This document shows positions 1-6,542 of a stretch of DNA of 9,471 nucleotides, one piece after another; the stretch's first letter is position 1; every line of letters begins with the position of its first letter. Where the stretch lies: positions 1-9,471 of the forward strand of contig JAQXNQ010000031.1 of NCBI GenBank assembly GCA_029098085.1, given 5' to 3'. The position numbers were made by a program, and so were the translations under genes. The notes beneath the pieces were generated by a model. The model was not told where the DNA came from, did no database searches, and saw nothing but the letters and a program-made list of their open reading frames with translations. This DNA is from Oscillospiraceae bacterium. GTDB lineage: Bacteria; Bacillota; Clostridia; Oscillospirales; Ruminococcaceae.

Positions 1-626
1 CCGCCGTCCTGCCAGACCAGCCGGGACGGCACCTCCGCCCGCTGCAGCCGCTCAAAGCTCCGACGGGTCGCCTCTCCCACCTGCGCCATGCGGGGATTGC
101 GGGCCTTCTCTTCGGTTCTGCCCAGACTCAGATACACCCGCTGCCAGGGAGAAGGCGGATGCTCCTCCAGAAAATCCAGCCAGCCGTCATACCAGAGCGA
201 ACCGGAGCAGCTGGCACAGCCGGCAAAGCTCCCGCTGCTGCAAACTGCCCAGAAGGCCAGCAGACCGCCCAGCGAATAGCCCAGCAGCAGGGTTTCTGAT
301 ACCGCCTCCCGGCTGCGGAGAACGCGGTTCAGCTCCTGGAGAAACCCGAGGGTCGCCGCGCCCTCTCCGGCAAAGGGCTGCTCGCCTCTGAAAAGAGACG
401 GTGCCGGCCAGGGCGTACAGTCCCGGTTCCAGTCAAGCGGGACAAAGCTGCAGAGCAGAAAGGGCGGACAGCCGGACAGGGCCTTCAGAATCTCCGGCAG
501 CTCCTCCGGCAGCTGTTCGCCGCAGAGGGCCAGTACCAGCGGAAGCGGGCCGCTTCCTTCCCCGATCTGCCAGAGGCGGCACTCCCGCTGCTCCAGCGTA
601 AAAGCTTCTTCCCGAACCGGCTTCAC
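1..626 (-). CDS. alpha/beta-hydrolase esterase, siderophore-esterase-like (3' end cut by window)
   Basis: Read on the minus strand from a GTG at 624-626, this frame gives 208 residues and runs off the left edge. The start is fixed by an in-frame TGA seven codons upstream and a ribosome site AGGGGAG (634-640 on the plus strand) 7 nt before the GTG. The nucleophile elbow GYSLGG is at residues 116-121 with Ser118 as the likely nucleophile. It is followed by SGSLWYDGWLDF (141-152) and VYLSLGRTEEK (164-174), a pattern known from the esterase D family (PF00756), which includes the siderophore esterases Fes and IroE. The last visible residues are WQDG plus two bases of the next codon, exactly where the family has its GGH/GNH catalytic His, so only a short C-terminus is missing. 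There is no signal peptide, so it should be cytoplasmic. It is divergent from the reductase/importer operon and may release metal from an imported chelate. That role is inferred; hydrolysis of other esters is possible. Confidence 0.82.
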   Translation of the reverse strand, partial: MKPVREEAFTLEQRECRLWQIGEGSGPLPLVLALCGEQLPEELPEILKALSGCPPFLLCSFVPLDWNRDCTPWPAPSLFRGEQPFAGEGAATLGFLQELNRVLRSREAVSETLLLGYSLGGLLAFWAVCSSGSFAGCASCSGSLWYDGWLDFLEEHPPSPWQRVYLSLGRTEEKARNPRMAQVGEATRRSFERLQRAEVPSRLVWQDG

Positions 627-700
627 CGGCGTTCTCCCCTTTCAGCATGCCGCTCCTTTCCGTCATTTATGCGTGAGAAAAAGCGCGGCGTTCTGCTTTC

Positions 701-728
701 AGTGTACCACAAATTTTCCCTCCGTCAA
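701..728 (-). promoter_or_regulatory. sigma-A-type promoter for the esterase gene
   Basis: On the minus strand a TTGACG -35 box (plus coordinates 723-728) is separated by 16 nt from a TACACT -10 box (701-706). Transcription would start near 694, giving a leader of roughly 65-70 nt before the GTG at 626. The -35 box lies only 18 bp from the -35 box of the opposing promoter, so one regulator bound between them could control both transcripts. Confidence 0.55.
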
Positions 729-746
729 GAAAACCGGCACGGGCTC

Positions 747-775
747 TTGCGAAAAATTTTTTCCTGTGCTATACT
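747..775 (+). promoter_or_regulatory. extended -10 promoter for the reductase/importer operon
   Basis: TTGCGA (747-752) and TATACT (770-775) are separated by an optimal 17 nt, and a TGC directly before the -10 box gives an extended -10 element. The spacer carries an A/T tract. The predicted start is near 782, about 225 nt before the first gene, which leaves a long leader. Confidence 0.65.
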
Positions 776-813
776 GAACATTGGAAAAGCCGCGCACACC
801 GGAAGGAATCCTG

Positions 814-852
814 ATGGTAAGCCCCTTTTCCTCATCACCCGTACTGAATTGA
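814..852 (+). CDS. possible 12-codon leader peptide in the operon leader
   Basis: ATG at 814 is preceded by GGAAGGAA (801-808) at a 5-nt spacing and opens a 12-codon frame, MVSPFSSSPVLN, ending in TGA at 850-852. Four of its codons are serine, three of them consecutive (TCC TCA TCA). Translation would disturb both the 810-817 and 825-831 strands of the leader helices. The ribosome site is good but so short a frame can arise by chance, and no known leader peptide matches it. Confidence 0.2.
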   Translation: MVSPFSSSPVLN

Positions 853-943
853 CGATGCCGGCCCCGGGCCGCTCAAAGTCAGAAGGCGGAAGCGGAACAC
901 AGCGCGCTCCCGGTTGTCCGGGAACCCCATCAGGCTCTTTCTG

Positions 944-976
944 CGCCCTTTCGCCGGTTTGGTGAAAGGGCGTTTT
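944..976 (+). terminator. intrinsic terminator inside the operon leader
   Basis: CGCCCTTTC (944-952) pairs perfectly with GAAAGGGCG (964-972). Three further pairs (953-955 with 961-963, one G-T) close a 5-nt loop, giving a 12-bp stem followed by TTTT (973-976) and, after CCA, four more T. It lies before the ribosome site (995-1000) of the first gene, so transcription must pass it to express the operon. Confidence 0.75.
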
Positions 977-1007
977 CCATTTTGACAGACATACAGGAGG
1001 AATACTC

Positions 1008-1772
1008 GTGATCAAAATTGCGGTTTACGGCAAGGGCGGCATCGGCAAGTCCACCACCGTATCCAATCTCTCGGCAGCCTTCGCCCGCAGAGGTATGAAG
1101 GTCATGCAGATCGGCTGCGACCCCAAGGCCGACTCCACCATCAACCTCCACGGCGGCAGGCCGGTGGAAACGGTGCTGGATCTGGTGCGGCGGAAAGGAA
1201 AATCCATCGCCCTGGAGGAGATGGTCACCGAAGGGGACTTCGGCGTACTCTGCGTAGAGGCGGGCGGCCCCACCCCCGGCATGGGCTGCGCCGGACGGGG
1301 CATCATCGCCGCGCTGGAGCTGCTGGAGGAAAAGGAGGCCTTTTCCCGCTATGCGCCGGAGGTGGTGCTGTATGATGTGCTGGGGGACGTGGTCTGCGGC
1401 GGATTCGCCATGCCCATCCGGGAGGGCTATGCCGAGCAGGTCTTCATCGTCACCTCCGGCGAAAACATGGCTATCCATGCCGCCGCCAACATCGCCGTAG
1501 CGGTGGAGAACTTCGCCGACCGGGGATATGCCTCCCTGGGCGGGCTGATTCTCAACCGGCGGAATGTCCCCCGGGAGGAGGAAAAGGTGCAGGAGCTGGC
1601 CGGGGACATTCACAGCCGCATCGTGGGCGCCCTCCCCTTCAGCGAAACCGTCCAGAAGGCGGACGAGCTGCATCAGACGGTTTTCGCCGCCTTCCCTGAC
1701 AGCGACATGGCCCGGGAATACGAAGCCCTGGCCGACGGCGTGCTGCGTGCCTGCAGAAAGGAGCCCGTATGA
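1008..1772 (+). CDS. nitrogenase-like Fe protein (NifH/BchL/CfbC superfamily reductase)
   Basis: This 254-residue protein is the ATP-dependent electron donor of the nitrogenase-like complex. The GTG start has an AGGAGG site (995-1000) 7 nt upstream. Visible motifs are the P-loop GKGGIGKST (8-16) with signature Lys9 and Lys14, GCDPKADST (37-45), the first cluster cysteine in GMGCAGRG (Cys94), and switch II DVLGDVVCGGF (123-133) with the second cysteine Cys130. In NifH-family homodimers these two cysteines from each subunit hold one bridging 4Fe-4S cluster. The equivalent of the ADP-ribosylation Arg (Arg97) is present. At 254 residues it is shorter than typical NifH (about 270-295), lacking the C-terminal extension, as in tetrapyrrole and other nitrogenase-like reductases. 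It overlaps the next gene by 4 nt. Family membership is very secure; that it serves the two following proteins is inferred from operon structure. Confidence 0.95.
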   Translation: MIKIAVYGKGGIGKSTTVSNLSAAFARRGMKVMQIGCDPKADSTINLHGGRPVETVLDLVRRKGKSIALEEMVTEGDFGVLCVEAGGPTPGMGCAGRGIIAALELLEEKEAFSRYAPEVVLYDVLGDVVCGGFAMPIREGYAEQVFIVTSGENMAIHAAANIAVAVENFADRGYASLGGLILNRRNVPREEEKVQELAGDIHSRIVGALPFSETVQKADELHQTVFAAFPDSDMAREYEALADGVLRACRKEPV

Positions 1773-3094
1773 TTTCTCTGCACGAAACCGCTCCCTCCGG
1801 CTGCCGCCTTCCCATCCGGGACTGCGCCTTTCCGGCACCCTTTGACAGTACGCTGGAGTATGCCGCTCCGGCCCGGGGACCCTGGAACATTGTCCATGTG
1901 GGCATGCTGGTGCCGGAAGCCCATCAGATCTTCGTCTGTGCCCAGGGCTGTCTGCGGGGTGTGGTGCTCACGGCAGCGGAAATGGGTGCCTCCCACCGGT
2001 TTTCCACCATTGCCGTGGAGGAGCGGGATCTGCTGGAGGGCGATATGGAGCAGCTGATTCTGGACGGTGTGGCGGACATTCTGCATAAGCTCCCCTACAC
2101 TCCCCGGGCGGTGCTGCTGTTCACCAGCTGTGTGCACCATTTTGTGGGCTGCGACCTGCATTACGTTTATAAAAAACTGCGGGAAACCTGGCCGCAGATT
2201 GATTTCACCGACTGTTATATGAACCCCATTATGCGCAAGAGCAAAACCCCACCCGATGCCAAGATGCGGCAGCAGCTGTACAGCCTGCTGCACCCGGCTC
2301 CCCAGGACGGCGGCATCAGCCTGGTGGGAACCCTGACCCCGCTCAGTGAAGAAAATGACCTTTTCCGCATCATCCGGCAGAGCGGCCGTCCCTTCCGGGC
2401 CATCACGGAGTATCAGGACTACGACAGCTTCCAGCAGATGGCAAAGAGCAGTCTCTGCATTTCAATCAACCCGGCGGCTCGTCTGGCCGGAGATACCCTG
2501 CAGCAGCGGCTGGGGCAGCAGCATCTGCACCTGCCTCTGAGCTACGACAGCGAAGAAATCCGCCGCCATCTGCAGACTCTTTGCGAGGCCCTGTCCCTTC
2601 CTCTGCCCGATCTGGACAGCTGGGAGCAAGCTGCGGAAGAAGCCATGGAGCAAACCGCCCGGGCTCTGCAGGGCGTTCAGGTGGCCATTGACTACACCGC
2701 CACCACCCGGCCCCTGGGTCTGGCCCGGCTGCTGCTGCGGCACGGCATTCAGGTCTGCACCGTCTACGCTGACGGCTTCATTCCGGAAGAAAGAAACGAT
2801 TTTCTCTGGCTGCAGGAGCATGCGCCCCAGCTGCAGATCTGCGCCACCGTTCATCCTAAAATGGGGCTGCTGCCCCACGATGCCGCCCGCCAGGCTGACG
2901 GAAAGCTGCTGGCCATCGGACAGAAGGCCGCTTATTTCACCGGCACCGGTTACTTCATCAACCTGCTGGAGGGCGGCGACCAGTACGGCTTTGACGGCAT
3001 CTGCCGGCTGGCGAAGGAAATGCGGGAGGCCATCCTCGCGGAGCAGGACGTGCCGTCCATCATTCAAGTCAAGGGATGGGGGTGCTGCGGATGA
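1769..3094 (+). CDS. nitrogenase component 1-like subunit, NifD-type
   Basis: This 441-residue protein is a NifD-like subunit expected to pair with the next gene product. ATG 1769 overlaps the upstream TGA and has AAAGGAG (1757-1763). Candidate P-cluster-type ligands are Cys19, Cys57 or Cys61 (FVCAQGC) and Cys121 (FTSCVHHFVGC), matching in order the Cys62/88/154 set of NifD. Extra cysteines 128, 149 and a terminal GCCG (438-441) are unusual. YGFDG (406-410) lines up with the HGFDG motif of NifD, so the FeMo-cofactor ligand His442 is replaced by Tyr406; Cys230 (SLCISIN) may sit at the cofactor-ligand Cys275 position. NifD of true nitrogenases is around 480-490 residues, so this one is short. 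These points argue against dinitrogen fixation. The substrate is unknown; the family includes reductases of tetrapyrroles and of C-S bonds. Alignment positions were made by eye. Confidence 0.88.
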   Translation: MISLHETAPSGCRLPIRDCAFPAPFDSTLEYAAPARGPWNIVHVGMLVPEAHQIFVCAQGCLRGVVLTAAEMGASHRFSTIAVEERDLLEGDMEQLILDGVADILHKLPYTPRAVLLFTSCVHHFVGCDLHYVYKKLRETWPQIDFTDCYMNPIMRKSKTPPDAKMRQQLYSLLHPAPQDGGISLVGTLTPLSEENDLFRIIRQSGRPFRAITEYQDYDSFQQMAKSSLCISINPAARLAGDTLQQRLGQQHLHLPLSYDSEEIRRHLQTLCEALSLPLPDLDSWEQAAEEAMEQTARALQGVQVAIDYTATTRPLGLARLLLRHGIQVCTVYADGFIPEERNDFLWLQEHAPQLQICATVHPKMGLLPHDAARQADGKLLAIGQKAAYFTGTGYFINLLEGGDQYGFDGICRLAKEMREAILAEQDVPSIIQVKGWGCCG

Positions 3095-4260
3095 AACAGG
3101 TCAATTCCATTCTGTCCACCTATACGGCAGATGTGTCCGGCGTCTGCTCCGCTCTGTACGAGCTGGGCGGCATGACGGTCATGCACGACGCTTCCGGCTG
3201 CAATTCCACCTACAACACCCACGACGAGCCCCGCTGGTATTCGATGCCCTCCATGGTGTACATCTCCGCCCTCACCGAAATGGAGGCCATGCTGGGGGAC
3301 GAGGACAAGCTGATCCGGGATGTCTGCCGGACGGCAGCGCAGCTGCAGCCCCGGTTCATCGCCCTTTGCGGCACGCCGATTCCGATGATGATGGGCACCG
3401 ATTTTCCCGGCATGGCCCGGCTCATTGAGCGGCGCACCGGCATCCCCGCCTTCGGCTTTGCCACCAACGGCACCCATTCCTATCTGTCGGGGGCCGGAAT
3501 GGCACTGGCCGGCGTCGCCCGGCGGTTCTGCCCTGAAAATGTCCGCCCTGCGCCTTTGACAGGCAGACCGGCCGTCAACCTGCTGGGCGTGACGCCGCTG
3601 GACTTTTCGGTCACCGGTACGGTGGAAGCCCTGCGGGACACCCTCACCAAAAACGGCCTTGCCGTCCGCTCCTGCTGGGCCATGGGCGACCGTTGGGAAA
3701 ACCTGACGGCGGCAGGCGAGGCCCATGTGAATCTGGTGGTCTCGGCGGCGGGACAGCCCCTGGCCGAGCTGCTGCAGAGCCGGTACGGTACGCCCTGGGT
3801 TTCCGGCATTCCCATGGGAAGGGCCGAAGAGCTGCTGGCGGCACTGGACGCTGCCGCACAGACGGGATGCTGTCAGTCTCCCATGAAGGGCGGCCGCCTC
3901 GCTCCAGCCGAGGACGCCCCCCTGATCATCGGCGAAGCTGTTTGGGCGGCCTCCCTCCGGCGGGCGCTGGAGCAAAGAGGGCTTGCCGCCCGGGTGCTCT
4001 GTCCGCTGGAGATGGACGGAGGTGTGCTGGACGGGCGGGATCTCCGCACCGGTGATGAAACTGAAATCGCCGCCGCTGCGGAAAAAGCCTCGCTGGTCAT
4101 CGCCGACCCTATGTACCAGTACGTTCTCCCCCCGGACAAGCCCTTCCTCCGGTTCCCACACGAGGGCTATTCCGGCCGCATCTGGCGGAAGGAAATCCCC
4201 GTTTTTGCCGGAGAGGCCTTTGGCCTCTGGCTGGACCGGCAGCTTGCCGCCCTGATCTGA
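3091..4260 (+). CDS. nitrogenase component 1-like subunit, NifK-type
   Basis: This 389-residue protein is the partner subunit of the preceding gene product. I chose ATG 3091, which forms an ATGA overlap with the upstream stop and has GGGGGT 7 nt before it; an in-frame ATG at 3076 would add 5 residues but has its purine stretch directly abutting it. The N-terminal part carries the three-cysteine set Cys19 (SGVCSALYELGG), Cys37 (DASGCNSTYNTH) and Cys93 (ALCGTPIPMM), matching the Cys70/95/153 order of NifK, so a P-cluster or 4Fe-4S centre at the subunit interface is expected. NifK is about 510-520 residues; this protein is far shorter and has no N-terminal extension. The stretch YNTHDEPRW (41-49) and ISALTEMEAMLGD (58-70) look like conserved blocks of an uncharacterised 'nitrogenase component 1' group common in Clostridia, which is recollection and not a search result. 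A 39-nt gap separates it from the importer genes. Confidence 0.87.
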   Translation: MKQVNSILSTYTADVSGVCSALYELGGMTVMHDASGCNSTYNTHDEPRWYSMPSMVYISALTEMEAMLGDEDKLIRDVCRTAAQLQPRFIALCGTPIPMMMGTDFPGMARLIERRTGIPAFGFATNGTHSYLSGAGMALAGVARRFCPENVRPAPLTGRPAVNLLGVTPLDFSVTGTVEALRDTLTKNGLAVRSCWAMGDRWENLTAAGEAHVNLVVSAAGQPLAELLQSRYGTPWVSGIPMGRAEELLAALDAAAQTGCCQSPMKGGRLAPAEDAPLIIGEAVWAASLRRALEQRGLAARVLCPLEMDGGVLDGRDLRTGDETEIAAAAEKASLVIADPMYQYVLPPDKPFLRFPHEGYSGRIWRKEIPVFAGEAFGLWLDRQLAALI

Positions 4261-4299
4261 GCATTCGTCCTCCCTCCCATACGAAAGGATCTGATTCCC

Positions 4300-5511
4300 A
4301 TGAAAAAGAAAATTCTCTCCCTGCTGCTTTCGGCGGCCCTCGCTCTGTCCATGCTCTCCGGCTGCGGACAGTCCGGCGGCACCGTTTCTTCCTCCGAACC
4401 GGAAGCTTCCTCTGCCGTTTCCTCTGAAACAGCCTCCTCTCAGGCAATTTCCTCCGAAACCGCTTCCTCTGAGCCGAAGGCCGACACCATCACCGTGACG
4501 GATCACGCCGGACGGGAGGTTGTGCTGCCCTCTGAGGTCAACCGGGTTGTAGTGGCGGACATCTATCCGCTGGCATCGGTGCTGACCGTGTTTCTCGGTT
4601 CGGCTGAAAAGCTGGTCGGCATCCATCCCACCTGCATGAGCGCTGCCAAGAGCGGCCTGCTGGGCGAGCTGTTCCCGGAGATTCTGGAGGCGGACACCTC
4701 CTTCATGACCGGCAGCGACCTGAACATCGAGCAGCTGATGACGCTGGAACCGGATGTGGTCTTCTGCGCCGCCGGCAACAGCGGCCTGATGGATGCCCTG
4801 GACAACGCCGGTATTCCCGCTGTGGGCGTCTCCCCCAGCAAATTCGGCTATGACATCCTCGAGACCTATGACCAGTGGATTGCCCTGCTGAGCCAGATCT
4901 TCCCGGAAAGCAGCAAGAGCGAGGAAATTTCCGCCTACAGCCAGGAGGTCTACGACCGGATTCAGGCTGTGGTGGCCGACATTCCCGAGGAGGAACAGAA
5001 AAAGGTGCTGTTCCTGTTCCAGTACAATGAAAACCAGATGATTACCTCCGGCAAAAACTTCTTCGGACAGTTCTGGGCCGAAGCTGTGGGCGCCAAAAAC
5101 GCTGCCGAAGAGGTACAGGCCGACAACTCCAACGCGGTCATCACCATGGAGCAGGTATATCAGTGGGATCCCGACGTGATCTTCATCACCAACTTCACCC
5201 CCACCCAGCCCGACGACCTGATGAACAACGCCATCGGCAGCGATGACTGGAGCACCGTCAAGGCCGTTCAGGAGGGACAGGTTTACAAGCTGCCCCTGGG
5301 CACCTACCGCAGCTACACCCCCAGCGCCGACACCCCCGTCACCCTGCTGTGGATGGCCCAGAAGGTCTACCCCGACCTGTTCCCCGAGCTGGACATCACC
5401 GCTGAGGTCCGCGATTACTATCAGGAGCTGTACGGCGTTTCCCTGACCGATGAGCAGATCGACCGGATGTACAATCCCTCCTCTGCCGCGGCCAACGATT
5501 TCAAGGGCTGA
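4300..5511 (+). CDS. metal-chelate ABC importer, substrate-binding lipoprotein
   Basis: This 403-residue protein captures the ligand outside the membrane. GAAAGGAT (4283-4290) precedes the ATG. A lipoprotein signal peptide ends in the lipobox LSGC with Cys22 as the lipid-anchored residue. Residues 28-62 are a Ser/Glu/Ala-rich linker with an approximate repeat (SSETASS twice, 41-47 and 51-57). From about 63 to 375 follows the helical-backbone binding fold of PF01497 (FepB/BtuF/HmuT/MolA type): TITVTDHAGREVVLP (63-77), DLNIEQLMTLEPDVV (140-154) and YQWDPDVIFITN (287-298). In this family the ligands are ferric siderophores, heme, cobalamin or, for MolA, molybdate/tungstate; sequence alone does not decide. 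HPTCMS (109-114) and the tract GTYRSYTPSADTP (334-346) flank the predicted cleft and may touch ligand. It is followed after 3 nt by the permease. Confidence 0.92.
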   Translation: MKKKILSLLLSAALALSMLSGCGQSGGTVSSSEPEASSAVSSETASSQAISSETASSEPKADTITVTDHAGREVVLPSEVNRVVVADIYPLASVLTVFLGSAEKLVGIHPTCMSAAKSGLLGELFPEILEADTSFMTGSDLNIEQLMTLEPDVVFCAAGNSGLMDALDNAGIPAVGVSPSKFGYDILETYDQWIALLSQIFPESSKSEEISAYSQEVYDRIQAVVADIPEEEQKKVLFLFQYNENQMITSGKNFFGQFWAEAVGAKNAAEEVQADNSNAVITMEQVYQWDPDVIFITNFTPTQPDDLMNNAIGSDDWSTVKAVQEGQVYKLPLGTYRSYTPSADTPVTLLWMAQKVYPDLFPELDITAEVRDYYQELYGVSLTDEQIDRMYNPSSAAANDFKG

Positions 5512-5514
5512 GCC

Positions 5515-6531
5515 ATGAATCGGCAAAAGCGGAATCTCCTGTGGACAGCCGGCATTCTGCTGGCGATGGTGCTGCTCTCTCTGGCCGCGCTGGGCATGGG
5601 GCGGTTTTCGGTAACGCCCCGACAGGTGCTGGCCGTGCTGCTGCCGGGGGCCTTCCCCCAGGCGGACATTACCGACAATATGCGCAAGGTGGTGCTGGAC
5701 ATCCGGCTGCCCCGGATTCTGCTGGCGCTGCTGGCGGGCGCGGGACTCAGCGCGGCGGGCGCCGCCTTTCAGGCGCTGTTCTCCAATCCGCTGGCTACGC
5801 CGGACACGCTGGGCGTGGCCACCGGCGCCTCCTTCGGGGCGGTGGTGGGCATCCTCTTTGGCTTTTCGGCCATGGCAGTGCAGGCCTCTGCTCTGGCGGC
5901 GGGTCTGCTGGCGGTGGCGCTGGTCTATCTGGTGGGCCACACCCGCACCGGATCGCCGATGATCATGATGGTGCTGGCCGGTATGGTCATCAGCGCCCTG
6001 TTTTCGGCGCTGGTCTCGCTGGTCAAATACACGGCGGACCCGCAAGATGTGCTGCCTGCCATCACCTTCTGGCTCATGGGCAATATGCAGAGCGCCACCT
6101 GGAGCAATCTGACCCTGGGTCTGCCCTTTATTCTGGGCGGCATGGTGCTGATCTTCCTGTTCCGGTGGAAGCTGGACGCCATGACCCTGCCGGAGGAGGA
6201 AGCCGCCGCCCTGGGCATTCCGGTCCGGCGGATCCGGGCGCTGGTGGTGCTGGGCGCCACCATGATCACCGCGTCGGTGGTGTCCATGTGCGGCCTCATC
6301 GGCTGGGTGGGACTGCTGATCCCCCACATTTCCCGCATGATCTTCGGCAGCAGCAACAAGCGGGTAGTTCCGGCCAGCATCGGCTTCGGCGCCATCTTCA
6401 TGCTGATCATCGACACCCTGGCCCGGTGCGTTTCCACCTCGGAAATCCCGGTCTCGATTCTGACGGCGGTGATCGGCGCACCCTTCTTCATCCTTCTGCT
6501 GCGGAAAACCGGCGGCATCAGAGCCGAGTGA
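5515..6531 (+). CDS. FecCD/BtuC-family ABC importer permease
   Basis: This 338-residue integral membrane protein forms the channel of the importer, presumably as a homodimer. AAGGG (5503-5507) sits 7 nt before the ATG, which lies 3 nt after the preceding stop, so translation is probably coupled. About ten hydrophobic segments are visible, the normal number for the family. Family blocks in order are RLPRILLALLAGAGLSAAG (64-82), FSNPLATPDTLGVATGA (89-105), FWLMGNM (185-191), the ATPase-coupling region EEEAAALGIP (227-236), LIGWVGLLIPHISRMIFG (261-278) and EIPVSILTAVIGAPFF (310-325). Length (about 330-350) is typical and nothing appears missing. The family imports iron-siderophores, heme and vitamin B12. 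Confidence 0.95.
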   Translation: MNRQKRNLLWTAGILLAMVLLSLAALGMGRFSVTPRQVLAVLLPGAFPQADITDNMRKVVLDIRLPRILLALLAGAGLSAAGAAFQALFSNPLATPDTLGVATGASFGAVVGILFGFSAMAVQASALAAGLLAVALVYLVGHTRTGSPMIMMVLAGMVISALFSALVSLVKYTADPQDVLPAITFWLMGNMQSATWSNLTLGLPFILGGMVLIFLFRWKLDAMTLPEEEAAALGIPVRRIRALVVLGATMITASVVSMCGLIGWVGLLIPHISRMIFGSSNKRVVPASIGFGAIFMLIIDTLARCVSTSEIPVSILTAVIGAPFFILLLRKTGGIRAE

Positions 6532-6542
6532 AAGGAGCTGCC

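Larger units (their letters stand above)
782..1007 (+). promoter_or_regulatory. structured 5' leader, candidate riboswitch/attenuator of unassigned class
   Basis: Helices found by eye: GGAAAAG 783-789 with CTTTTCC 825-831 (7 bp); CCTGATGG 810-817 with CCATCAGG 927-934 (8 bp, spanning about 125 nt); TTGAC 849-853 with GTCAG 878-882, enclosing CGGCC 859-863 / GGCCG 867-871; and TCCCGG 908-913 / CCGGGA 918-923 with a TTGT loop. The first two helices interlock, so they form a pseudoknot or are alternatives. The leader ends in an intrinsic terminator (944-976), and GGCGGAAG 885-892 can pair with CTTTCGCC 948-955 (one G-U), which would break that terminator. This is the architecture of ligand-controlled transcription termination. 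I could not match it to the cobalamin box or to other riboswitch cores I know, so the ligand is unknown. Confidence 0.55.

Noticed and set aside
433..666. 77-residue minus-strand frame at the 5' end of the esterase gene
   Set aside because: The neighbouring frame from GTG 626 carries the esterase motifs and a better-spaced ribosome site; this one is its shadow.
729..763. A Fur or DtxR operator between the divergent promoters
   Set aside because: Only an imperfect A/T tract is present in the spacer; no recognisable Fur-box or DtxR-type inverted repeat.
782..1007. Cobalamin riboswitch in the operon leader, expected from the BtuCDF-like importer
   Set aside because: AAAGTCAGAAGGC (875-887) faintly recalls the B12 box, but the box consensus and the other conserved core segments are not found.
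930..1838. 302-residue minus-strand frame over the Fe protein gene
   Set aside because: Antisense shadow of the NifH-like gene; no family resemblance.
1008..4260. A true dinitrogen-fixing nifHDK cluster
   Set aside because: The component-1 subunits are much shorter than NifD/NifK, the FeMo-cofactor His is Tyr, and no cofactor-assembly genes are present in the window.
3064..6327. A 1087-residue open frame on the minus strand across the K subunit, binding protein and permease genes
   Set aside because: It is antisense to three genes with clear family motifs; its Gln/His/Gly-rich content and lack of any recognisable domain are typical of the antisense frame of GC-rich coding DNA.
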